Made by a program: the position numbers and the translations under genes. A stretch of DNA of 11,884 bases from Chloroflexota bacterium (GTDB lineage: Bacteria; Chloroflexota; Dehalococcoidia; UBA2979), in NCBI GenBank assembly GCA_009843585.1, contig VYDC01000112.1:1-11884 (forward strand), in the 5' to 3' direction. The stretch's first letter is position 1; each line of letters opens with the position of its first letter. Of the stretch, positions 5,936 through 11,884 are shown piece after piece. The notes under the pieces are model-generated. The model was not told where the DNA came from. It saw only the letters and a program-made list of their open reading frames with translations, and did not search any database.

Positions 5936-8815
5936 GTGCCTGAGCCCGCCGCCCGCTCGCCGCTGCTCGTCATCCTCGACTCGCACGGGATCATTTTCCG
6001 CTCCTACTTCGCCATGCGCGACACGCTGACGGTCGGGCACTCGGGGGAGCCGGTCTGGGCCGTCTACGGCTACGCCAACTCGCTCCTCACGGTGCTGAGC
6101 GAGCTCAGGCCGACGCACGTCATCGCCGCATGGGACGCCTCGGAGGAGACCTTCCGCAAGCAGGAGGACGAGCGCTACAAGGCGCACCGGGAGCCGATGC
6201 CCGACGACCTGCGCCCCCAGGTCGAGCGCGTGAGCGAGCTCCTGGAGGCGATCGCGGTCCCGCGCATCGAGGCCCTCGGCTACGAGGCCGACGACGTGCT
6301 GGGGACTCTCGCCGCCCAGGCGGTCGAGGCGGGGGTCGAGACCGTGCTCGTCACGCTCGACAACGACCTCCTGCAGCTGGTCCGCCCCGGCGTCCGCGTC
6401 TACATGTACCGCCCCTACCAGCGGGACTACGTCCTCTACGACGAGGCGAGGGTCCGCGAGCGCTTCGGCTTCGAGCCCCGGCGAGTCATCGACTACAAGG
6501 CGCTGGTCGGCGACAGCTCCGACAACATCCCCGGGGTGCGCGGGATCGGCGAGAAGGGCGCGAAGGCGCTGATCGAGCAGTGGGGGACGATGGAGGAGAT
6601 CTACCGCCACCTCGACGAGGTGACCCCGCCGCGCGCCCGGAACGCGCTGGAGGCCGGCCGGGAGGAGGCCGAGCTCTCGCGCCGCCTCGCGACGATCGTC
6701 GAGGACGTCCCCGGCGTCGCGCTGGACTGGGAGCAGGCCCGCTGGGGCGGCTACGACCGCGCCCGCGTCATCGAGCTCTTCCGCGAGCTCGAGTTCCGCT
6801 CGCTGCTCCCGCGCCTCCCCGAGCCCGTCGCGGCGGACGGCTCGGCCGGGGGTGAGCCCCCCAGCACCAGGGTCGAGGGGGACTACCGCCTCGTCACGAC
6901 GCCCGCCGAGCTCGCCGAGCTCGCCTCCGAGGTGCGCGCCTCAGGCCGCGTCGCGGTCGAGCTCGTCTCAGACGACGAGCACCCCATGCGCGCCGCCGAG
7001 GGGCTGGTGGGGATCGCCCTCTCCACCGCCGAGGGGAGCGGCTGGTACGCCCCCCTCGCGCGCGAGCCTCAGGCCCCCCCGCCGGGCGCCGCCGAGGGGG
7101 ATCAGGCGCGCCTCGAGCTCGGCGGGGACGAGGTCGGCGGGGAGGAGCCCCCGGACTCAGCGCAGGCGGGGCTCCCGGCGAGCGAGGTGCTCGGCGCCCT
7201 GGCGCCCCTGCTCTCTGACCCCGACGTCGCGCGCGTCGCGCACAACGGGAAGGCGTGGCTCGTGGCGCTGGCCGAGTCGCCGCGGCCGATAGAGGCCCCG
7301 GGCATCGACGTCGACACGATGCTCGCCGCCTACCTGCTCGGCGACGCGAACATGACCCTGCCGCGCCTCACCTTCGACCGGCTCGGGCTGGAGCTGATGG
7401 AGGCCAGGGAGCTCCTGGGAAGCGGGCGGGCGGCCGTCCCCTTCTCCGCGGTCGCGCCGGAGGAGACGTGCCTCTACGCGGCGCCGCGCGCCGACGCCGT
7501 CCTGCGCCTCGCCGCGGTGCTCGAGCCGGCGCTGCGCGAGAGCGGGCTCGAGCACCTCTACGACGAGCTCGACCGGCCGCACGTCTCGGTGCTCGCGCGG
7601 ATGGAGCGCGCGGGCATGGCGCTCGACGCGGACGTGCTCGACGAGCTCTCGGGACAGCTCGACGCGGAGATCGCCGCCGCCGAGGCCGAGGTCTACCGCT
7701 CCGTGGGGCACGAGTTCCAGATCGGATCGCCGCAGCAGCTCTCGCAGATCCTCTTCGAGGATCTCGGCCTGCCGAAGACGCGCCGGACGCGCACGGGCTG
7801 GACCACCGACGCCAACGCGCTGGAGGCACTCCGGGGCGTCCACCCGGTGGTCCCGGCGGTGCTCCGGTGGCGCGAGCTGACCAAGCTCCGCTCCACCTAC
7901 GTGGCGACGCTCCCCTCGCAGGTCAATCGCCGGACCGGGCGCGTGCACACCGTCTACTCGCAGGTGACGGCGGCGACGGGACGGCTCTCCTCGAACGACC
8001 CGAACCTGCAGAACATCCCGGTGCGCACCGAGATGGGCAACGACATCCGCCGCGCCTTCGTGGCGCGCGACTGCGGGGAGGATCCCCTCCTCCTCTCCGT
8101 CGACTACTCGCAGATAGAGCTCCGCATCCTGGCGCACCTCTCGGGCGACGAGGCGCTGAGGCAGGCCTTCCACGAGGGGCTCGACATCCACGCCGCGACG
8201 GCCGCGCGCGTCTTCGGCGTCGAGCCGGGGGAGGTCGACCGCGAGCAGCGCCGGCGCGCCAAGGTCTTCAACTTCGGCGTGCTCTACGGGCTGACGGCCT
8301 TCGGCCTGACGCAGCGCGAGGGCATCCCGCGCGAGGAGGCGGAGGCGTTCATCCGCGCCTACTTCGAGGCCTACCCGAGGGTCGCCGAGTGGCGCGATCG
8401 CGTCGTGGAGGAGGCGCGCGAGAAGGGGTACGCGGAGACGCTCACGGGACGGCGCCGGCCGGTGCCGGCGCTGCGCGCCCGCGATCGCAACCAGCGCATG
8501 GCGGCGGAGCGCATCGCGATCAACATGCCGGCGCAGGGGACCGCGGCCGACATCATCAAGCTCGCGATGAACCGCATCGACCGAGAGCTCGAGCGGCGGC
8601 GCGCCGAGGGCGCGCGCGCGCGGCTCGTCCTGCAGGTGCACGACGAGCTCATCTTCGAGCTGCCCGCGGCGGAGCTCGACGGCGTGCGCCGGACGGCGGC
8701 CGAGCTCATGCCCTCCGTCGAGCTCGCCGTCCCGCTGGTGCTCGAGGAGAAGTGGGGGCGCTCCTGGGGGGAGCTCGACGCGCCGCCGTCCCCGCTCTCC
8801 GGCGCCGCCCGGTGA
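5936..8815 (+). CDS. polA: DNA polymerase I with 5' nuclease and a catalytically dead 3'-5' exonuclease domain
   Basis: Gap-filling and Okazaki-fragment polymerase, 959 aa, slightly longer than E. coli PolA. The 5' nuclease (about 8-295) has Asp15, the YEADD box at 116-120, TLDNDLL at 140-146 and GDSSDNIPGVRGIGEKGA at 192-209 (acidic residues plus helix-3-turn-helix). The 3'-5' exonuclease domain (about 313-535) has lost its metal ligands: the DxE of motif I reads VAVELVSD (339-346), motif II AHNGKAWLVAL lacks Asp, and motif III YAAPR has Arg for Asp. An acidic Gly/Pro-rich insert lies at about 374-413. The polymerase domain is intact: TGRLSSNDPNLQNIP at 681-695, motif A DYSQIELR at 723-730, O-helix RRRAKVFNFGVLYG at 772-785 (Lys776, Phe780, Tyr784), and motif C VHDE at 901-904. 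Phe at the O-helix position predicts dideoxynucleotide discrimination. The GTG start 7 nt after TATACT suggests leaderless translation. mutM follows after 87 nt. Confidence 0.98.
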   Translation: MPEPAARSPLLVILDSHGIIFRSYFAMRDTLTVGHSGEPVWAVYGYANSLLTVLSELRPTHVIAAWDASEETFRKQEDERYKAHREPMPDDLRPQVERVSELLEAIAVPRIEALGYEADDVLGTLAAQAVEAGVETVLVTLDNDLLQLVRPGVRVYMYRPYQRDYVLYDEARVRERFGFEPRRVIDYKALVGDSSDNIPGVRGIGEKGAKALIEQWGTMEEIYRHLDEVTPPRARNALEAGREEAELSRRLATIVEDVPGVALDWEQARWGGYDRARVIELFRELEFRSLLPRLPEPVAADGSAGGEPPSTRVEGDYRLVTTPAELAELASEVRASGRVAVELVSDDEHPMRAAEGLVGIALSTAEGSGWYAPLAREPQAPPPGAAEGDQARLELGGDEVGGEEPPDSAQAGLPASEVLGALAPLLSDPDVARVAHNGKAWLVALAESPRPIEAPGIDVDTMLAAYLLGDANMTLPRLTFDRLGLELMEARELLGSGRAAVPFSAVAPEETCLYAAPRADAVLRLAAVLEPALRESGLEHLYDELDRPHVSVLARMERAGMALDADVLDELSGQLDAEIAAAEAEVYRSVGHEFQIGSPQQLSQILFEDLGLPKTRRTRTGWTTDANALEALRGVHPVVPAVLRWRELTKLRSTYVATLPSQVNRRTGRVHTVYSQVTAATGRLSSNDPNLQNIPVRTEMGNDIRRAFVARDCGEDPLLLSVDYSQIELRILAHLSGDEALRQAFHEGLDIHAATAARVFGVEPGEVDREQRRRAKVFNFGVLYGLTAFGLTQREGIPREEAEAFIRAYFEAYPRVAEWRDRVVEEAREKGYAETLTGRRRPVPALRARDRNQRMAAERIAINMPAQGTAADIIKLAMNRIDRELERRRAEGARARLVLQVHDELIFELPAAELDGVRRTAAELMPSVELAVPLVLEEKWGRSWGELDAPPSPLSGAAR

Positions 8816-8830
8816 CGGCCGGGCGCGGCG

Positions 8831-8849
8831 CCCCGGGGCTCCGCCGGGG
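8831..8849 (+). other. Small GC hairpin in the polA-mutM gap
   Basis: CCCCGG (8831-8836) and CCGGGG (8844-8849) can form a six-pair stem with a seven-base loop. No T-run follows, and the 87-nt gap shows neither a -10 element nor a clear Shine-Dalgarno before GTG 8903. This could be a weak attenuator or RNA-processing structure, or simply chance in GC-only sequence. Confidence 0.2.
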
Positions 8850-8902
8850 AGGCGCGCCCTCCGGGCATCCCCCTCCCGCGACCCCGGCGGCCGGGGCCCG
8901 CC

Positions 8903-9742
8903 GTGCCTGAGCTGCCCGAGATCGAGACGATCCGGCGCGACCTGACGCCGCTGGTCGTCGGACGGACCCTCGAGCGGGTGCGGATCCTCCCGGGCGCGGA
9001 GCGGCTCGCCGTCACCCATCCCCCGCGCGAGCTGGAGCGTCTCCTCGGGGGCCGGCTCATCGGGGGGACCGCCCGGCACGGCAAGTACCTGCTCCTCGCC
9101 CTCGACGACGGCCGCCACTGGGTGATCCACCTGCGGATGACGGGATCCCTGGTGCACGAGCGGGCGGCCGGCGGCCGGGCGGCGGCGCCCGCCGGCGCGC
9201 GCTACGAGCGCGCCCGCGCCTCGCTCGACGATGGCTCCGCGCTCTCGCTCCGCGACGTCCGCAAGTTCGCGACGTGGCACCTCGTCGCCGAGCCCCGGGA
9301 GGCGTTCCCGCGGGCGGGCCCCGACGCGTTGTCGGAGGGATTCTCGGCCCGCTGGCTCGGGCGGGCGCTCGCGAGGCGCTCGGTGGCGGTGAAGTCGGCG
9401 CTGCTCGACCAGGCGGTCGCGGCGGGCGTCGGCAACATCTACGCCGACGAGGCCTGCTGGCGGGCGGGGATCGATCCGCGCACCCCGGCGAACCGGCTCG
9501 GACGGAGGCGCGTGGCGCGGCTCCACGCCGCCGTGGGAGAGGCGCTGCACGCCTCGCTCGCCGATCGCGGTTCGAGCTTCAGCGACTACCGCGACGGTCT
9601 GGGCGCGGAAGGGATGCACACGGTGCGCGTCCAGGTGTTCCGGCGCGAGGGGCAGCCGTGCCGGCGCTGCGGCGCGATCATCGTGAAGCGGCGCGTCGGC
9701 GGCCGGGGCACGCATCTCTGCCCGGGCTGCCAGAGGCGGTAG
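8903..9742 (+). CDS. mutM: Formamidopyrimidine-DNA glycosylase
   Basis: Bifunctional base-excision-repair glycosylase/AP lyase that removes 8-oxoguanine and formamidopyrimidines. It is 279 aa, the normal length. The start is fixed by the family: GTG 8903 gives MPELPEIETIRR, and Pro2 must become the N-terminal nucleophile after Met removal, next to catalytic Glu3. Lys61 in RHGKYLLLAL is the conserved DNA-contacting lysine. HLRMTGSL at 76-83, LRDVRKFATW at 116-125 and AGVGNIYADE at 174-183 (Asn178) follow. The C-terminal zinc finger is complete, with Cys253, Cys256, Cys273 and Cys276, and Arg268 in GRGTHLCPGC is the finger-tip arginine. GRGTH and intact Cys4 argue for Fpg rather than a plant or Nei-type enzyme, although the related Nei (endonuclease VIII) group is its nearest alternative. 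It lies downstream of polA, and the transporter gene begins 4 nt after its stop. No clear Shine-Dalgarno precedes it. Confidence 0.97.
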   Translation: MPELPEIETIRRDLTPLVVGRTLERVRILPGAERLAVTHPPRELERLLGGRLIGGTARHGKYLLLALDDGRHWVIHLRMTGSLVHERAAGGRAAAPAGARYERARASLDDGSALSLRDVRKFATWHLVAEPREAFPRAGPDALSEGFSARWLGRALARRSVAVKSALLDQAVAAGVGNIYADEACWRAGIDPRTPANRLGRRRVARLHAAVGEALHASLADRGSSFSDYRDGLGAEGMHTVRVQVFRREGQPCRRCGAIIVKRRVGGRGTHLCPGCQRR

Positions 9743-9746
9743 CGCG

Positions 9747-10364
9747 GTGGGGACGCTCGCCTCGAGCTTCGCGCTGATCTTCCTCGCCGAGCTCGGCGAC
9801 AAGTCGATGCTGCTCGTCCTGGCGGTCGCGACCCGCGCGCGGCTCGCCGTCCTGCTCGCCGCGGTCGCGCTCTCCGCCGTACTGATCATGGGAGCGTCGG
9901 CCTTCATCGGCGCCGCGGCCGGCGAGATCCTGCCCCGGCGCCTCGCGGAGGCGGCATCGGCCCTGCTCTTCATCGCGGTCGGGGCGTGGACGGTGCGCGC
10001 CTCGCTCGCGGGCGACGGCAACGGGGCGCAGGAGCACGGCATGCCGGACTTCCTGAGGCGGGCGCGCCGGGTCGACGCGCGGTGGGCTCCGCTGCTGCTC
10101 GGGGCGGCGCTCGTCGCCGGGCTCACCGTCGCCGAGCTCGGGGACAAGACACAGCTCGGGACGATCTCCCTGGCCGGCGCCGATCCGGACCGGGCGGTGC
10201 TCATCTGGGCGGGCGCGGCCGCCGGGATGACGGCGGCCGACGTGCTCGCGATCGTCGCCGGCGTGCGCCTGGCGCGCCTGCTCCCCGTCCCGCTCGTCGA
10301 GCGCGTCGCGGGGGTGCTCTTCATCGTCGCCGGCCTCGTGCTCGCCCTGCTCGCCGTGCTCTGA
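9747..10364 (+). CDS. GDT1/TMEM165 family (UPF0016) cation transporter, probably Mn2+/Ca2+
   Basis: Membrane transporter of the GDT1/TMEM165 family; bacterial members characterised so far export or move Mn2+ and in some cases Ca2+. It is 205 aa with two homologous three-helix repeats, each opening with the family signature ELGDK followed by Ser or Thr: AELGDKS at 14-20 and AELGDKT at 129-135. About six hydrophobic segments can be drawn, near 4-27, 33-55, 65-86, 115-139, 148-171 and 180-204. A charged loop around HGMPDFLRRARRVDAR (97-112) joins the halves and would be cytoplasmic. GTG 9747 begins 4 nt after the mutM stop; AGAGG at 9732-9736 is 10 nt upstream, so reinitiation or coupled translation is likely. 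Placement after two DNA-repair genes hints at handling of oxidative stress, where Mn2+ homeostasis matters, but that is inference. Ion specificity cannot be read from the sequence. Confidence 0.95.
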   Translation: MGTLASSFALIFLAELGDKSMLLVLAVATRARLAVLLAAVALSAVLIMGASAFIGAAAGEILPRRLAEAASALLFIAVGAWTVRASLAGDGNGAQEHGMPDFLRRARRVDARWAPLLLGAALVAGLTVAELGDKTQLGTISLAGADPDRAVLIWAGAAAGMTAADVLAIVAGVRLARLLPVPLVERVAGVLFIVAGLVLALLAVL

Positions 10365-10377
10365 GGAACCCCGCCCC

Positions 10378-10407
10378 TTGAGGTGGCCGGCCTCCGGGTA
10401 GTACCGT
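10378..10407 (+). promoter_or_regulatory. Promoter candidate upstream of the alpha/beta hydrolase gene
   Basis: TTGAGG (10378-10383, four of six matches to TTGACA) is separated by 18 bases from TACCGT (10402-10407). Transcription would begin near 10414, giving a leader of about 39-45 nt. It is the only place in the window where both hexamers can be proposed at correct spacing. Confidence 0.45.
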
Positions 10408-10452
10408 TCCCGGCGCTTGACGGCGCGGATCCGGGCCGTCCGGGCGGGGTGG

Positions 10453-11367
10453 ATGTCCATGGCGATGCTGGCTCTGGTCAGTGTCCTCCTTCTTGTCGCC
10501 GTGCTCGCGCACGGCGCGGCCGCGCTGTACCTGGCGAACGAGCTGACGCGCTCGCCGCGCCGCCGCGTCCGGGGCACGCCCGCAGACCGGGGGCTGCACT
10601 ACGAGGAGGTGCGCTTCCACACCGTCGATCGCGTGCGGCTCCACGGCTGGTTCATCGAGTCGCCGGGGGCGCGGGCGACGGTGGTGGTCGTGCACGACGG
10701 CGGCGGGACGCGCGCCGACGAGACGCAGGGGCTCCTTCAGCTCCAGCACGAGCACGTGCGGCGCGGCTTCCACGTGCTCGCGTTCGACCTGCGCGGGCGC
10801 GGCGAGTCGCCGGGGGGGCGGGACCGGCTCGGCGGGCCCGAGCTCCGGGACGTGGTCGCGGCGATCACCTACGCGTCGCGCCGCGCGCCGGAGCTCCCCG
10901 TGCTGCTCCACGGCTTCGGCGTCGGGGCGACGCTCGCGCTCGAGGCCGTCGCGGTCGCGGAGAGCCGCGTCGCCGCGGTGATCGCGGATTCGCCCATCGC
11001 CTCGATGCGCGAGCAGAGCCGGTGGCAGCACCCGCGCGTGCCGGGCTACCTCTTCGGGCTCGCCTGCGTCGCGGCGCGGCGGCTCTTCGCAGCCGACGTC
11101 GACGCCCTCGACCCCCTGGCCGCCGTCGCCCGCGCGGGGGAGGTGCCCGTCTACTTCGTCTGCGGCGAGCTGGACGAGCACGTTCCTCCCAGCCAGACCC
11201 TCAACATCGCGGCGGCCTCGCTGAGCAGCCGTCACGAGGTGTGGGTCGCGCCGGAGGCGGGGCACTGCGGCGCCTACCTCGCGTACCCGGAGGAGTACCT
11301 CCGCCGCGTGAACGCGTTCGTCGAGCACGCCGTCCCGGCCAGGCTGGCCATCGCCTTCGCCGGCTAG
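10453..11367 (+). CDS. Membrane-anchored alpha/beta hydrolase-fold protein lacking the nucleophile serine
   Basis: Alpha/beta hydrolase-fold protein of the Hydrolase_4/BEM46-like type, 304 aa. Residues 1-27 form an uncleaved signal anchor (MLALVSVLLLVAVLAHGAAA), so the domain should face outward or sit at the membrane. The fold is clear: strand ATVVVVHDGGG at 75-85, RGFHVLAFDLRGRGESPGG at 104-122, the elbow region PVLLHGFGVGATLAL at 149-163, then GELDEHVPP at 238-246 with the acid Asp241, and AGHCGAY at 269-275 with His271. The usual GxSxG nucleophile is GFGVG: Ser is replaced by Gly156, encoded GGC, one base from AGC. The triad Asp and His are retained. Either the enzyme uses other chemistry, or it is a binding pseudoenzyme, or there is a recent mutation. 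ATG 10453 is chosen; ATG 10459 is equally plausible, with GGTGG 6 nt upstream. A TTG at 10417 could add 12 residues but interferes with the leader. The peptidase gene follows by 4 nt. Confidence 0.85.
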   Translation: MSMAMLALVSVLLLVAVLAHGAAALYLANELTRSPRRRVRGTPADRGLHYEEVRFHTVDRVRLHGWFIESPGARATVVVVHDGGGTRADETQGLLQLQHEHVRRGFHVLAFDLRGRGESPGGRDRLGGPELRDVVAAITYASRRAPELPVLLHGFGVGATLALEAVAVAESRVAAVIADSPIASMREQSRWQHPRVPGYLFGLACVAARRLFAADVDALDPLAAVARAGEVPVYFVCGELDEHVPPSQTLNIAAASLSSRHEVWVAPEAGHCGAYLAYPEEYLRRVNAFVEHAVPARLAIAFAG

Positions 11368-11371
11368 GGTG

Positions 11372-11884
11372 ATGCCCGCGCGCCGCGTCCCGCCCCCCGC
11401 CGGGGAGGGCCGCATCACCGACGTCGCCGGGATCCGCGTCGGCCACTGGAGCAGCCGGCGGCGCGGCACCGGCGTGACGGTCGTCCTCGCCCCGCCCGGC
11501 ACGGTCGGCGGCGTCGACGTGCGCGGGGGCGCGCCCGGGACGCGCGAGACCGACCTGCTGCGCCCCGGCACGCGGGTGGAGGAGGTGCACGCCCTCCTCC
11601 TCGCAGGCGGCTCCGCTCCCGGACTCGCCGCCTCGGCCGGCGTCGTCCGGCTGCTTCAGGAGCGGGGCGTGGGCCTCGAGGTCGGCCCGCCGGGGAGGGA
11701 GCAGCGGATACCGATCGTCCCCGGCGCCATCCTCTACGATCTCTCGGTCGGCCCCGCGTGGTCGCCCGGCCCGGAGCAGGGCTACCGGGCGGCGCGCGCC
11801 GCCCGCGGCGGCCGCGTCGCCGAGGGGTCGGTGGGCGCCGGCACGGGGGCGACGGTCGCCAAGGTGGCCGGCGCCGGCGGGGGC
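11372..11884 (+). CDS. P1 family peptidase (S58, DmpA-like aminopeptidase), C-terminus outside window
   Basis: N-terminal nucleophile-type aminopeptidase of the DmpA/S58 family, which cleaves N-terminal residues from peptides after autoproteolysis between a Gly or Asn and the catalytic Ser or Thr. The frame is open from ATG 11372 to the last base, 171 codons, about half the family length. The family signatures are GRITDVAGIRVGHWSS near 13-28, GVTVVLAPPGTVGGVDVRGG near 33-52, APGTRETDLLRPG at 53-65, and LLLAGGSAPGLAAS at about 73-86 (where relatives have GGSAFGL). GRVAEGSVGAGTGATVAK then follows near the window end. The self-cleavage site and catalytic nucleophile lie downstream, outside the window, so activity cannot be judged. 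There is no signal peptide. ATG 11372 follows the hydrolase stop by 4 nt; an adjacent in-frame GTG at 11369 is an alternative. The Shine-Dalgarno is poor, suggesting coupled translation. Confidence 0.92.
   Translation, partial: MPARRVPPPAGEGRITDVAGIRVGHWSSRRRGTGVTVVLAPPGTVGGVDVRGGAPGTRETDLLRPGTRVEEVHALLLAGGSAPGLAASAGVVRLLQERGVGLEVGPPGREQRIPIVPGAILYDLSVGPAWSPGPEQGYRAARAARGGRVAEGSVGAGTGATVAKVAGAGGG

Noticed and set aside
4512..6029. Long plus-strand frame spanning the lipoprotein 3' end, the ABM-like gene and the start of polA
   Set aside because: It is Arg/Gly/Ala-rich without recognisable structure, crosses a promoter and conflicts with three genes that have family patterns.
7157..10324. A 1055-codon open frame on the minus strand across polA, mutM and the transporter gene
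   Set aside because: Its translation is a low-complexity Arg/Ala/Pro/Gly-rich chain with no motif. Stops are rare in antisense frames of such GC-rich DNA, and three well-supported genes occupy the other strand.
10417..10452. TTG start for the alpha/beta hydrolase, adding MTARIRAVRAGW
   Set aside because: It lies almost at the predicted transcription start, adds a basic stretch before the anchor, and two ATGs with G-rich upstream sequence follow.
1..11884. Search for tRNA, rRNA, CRISPR arrays, riboswitches, insertion sequences, attachment sites and tandem repeats
   Set aside because: No cloverleaf with a CCA end or TTC loop pattern, no spaced direct repeats, no terminal inverted repeats or transposase motif, and no abrupt base-composition change were seen. 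A covariance-model scan could still reveal something missed by eye.

Overview
The window is a very GC-rich bacterial chromosome segment, roughly three quarters G+C by eye, with strong G/C preference at third codon positions and frequent GTG starts. It is densely packed with housekeeping and small-metabolism genes. I see no RNA genes, insertion sequences, phage genes, CRISPR or large repeats. A flavin/F420-type luciferase-like oxidoreductase and at least two promoters placed 6-7 nt before a start codon (leaderless mRNAs) suggest Actinomycetota or a high-GC Chloroflexota lineage such as Dehalococcoidia. I cannot decide between these from the sequence alone.

Region 1 (1-1590, minus strand): a luciferase-like (LLM class) oxidoreductase cut by the window edge lies 27 nt downstream of an aldo/keto reductase, forming a probable two-gene redox unit. 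Region 2 (1691-3291, plus): a divergent, apparently leaderless 68-aa charged helical protein, then a CcdA-type thiol/disulfide transporter, then a 149-aa protein I do not recognise, which has its own promoter candidate. The CcdA protein is the most unusual object here. Its two three-helix halves are in reverse order relative to the textbook protein, which amounts to a circular permutation.

Region 3 (3373-5214, plus): a threonine aldolase with an extended -10 and a clear Shine-Dalgarno, overlapping by ATGA a lipoprotein with a DUF3108-like C-terminal part. Region 4 (5190-5801, minus): an antibiotic-biosynthesis-monooxygenase-like (ABM-like, dimeric alpha/beta barrel) protein whose 3' end overlaps the lipoprotein gene by 25 bp. 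It is divergent from polA.

Region 5 (5923-10364, plus): polA, whose proofreading domain has lost its catalytic carboxylates, then mutM (fpg), then a GDT1/TMEM165-type cation transporter only 4 nt after mutM. polA and mutM form a natural base-excision-repair pair: glycosylase, then gap-filling polymerase with 5' nuclease. Region 6 (10378-11884, plus): a membrane-anchored alpha/beta hydrolase whose nucleophile-elbow serine is replaced by glycine, then the start of a P1-family (S58, DmpA-like) aminopeptidase that runs off the window.

There is no gene-free stretch longer than about 135 bases. Most of the window is ordinary. The permuted CcdA, the serine-less hydrolase and the leaderless start sites deserve a second look.
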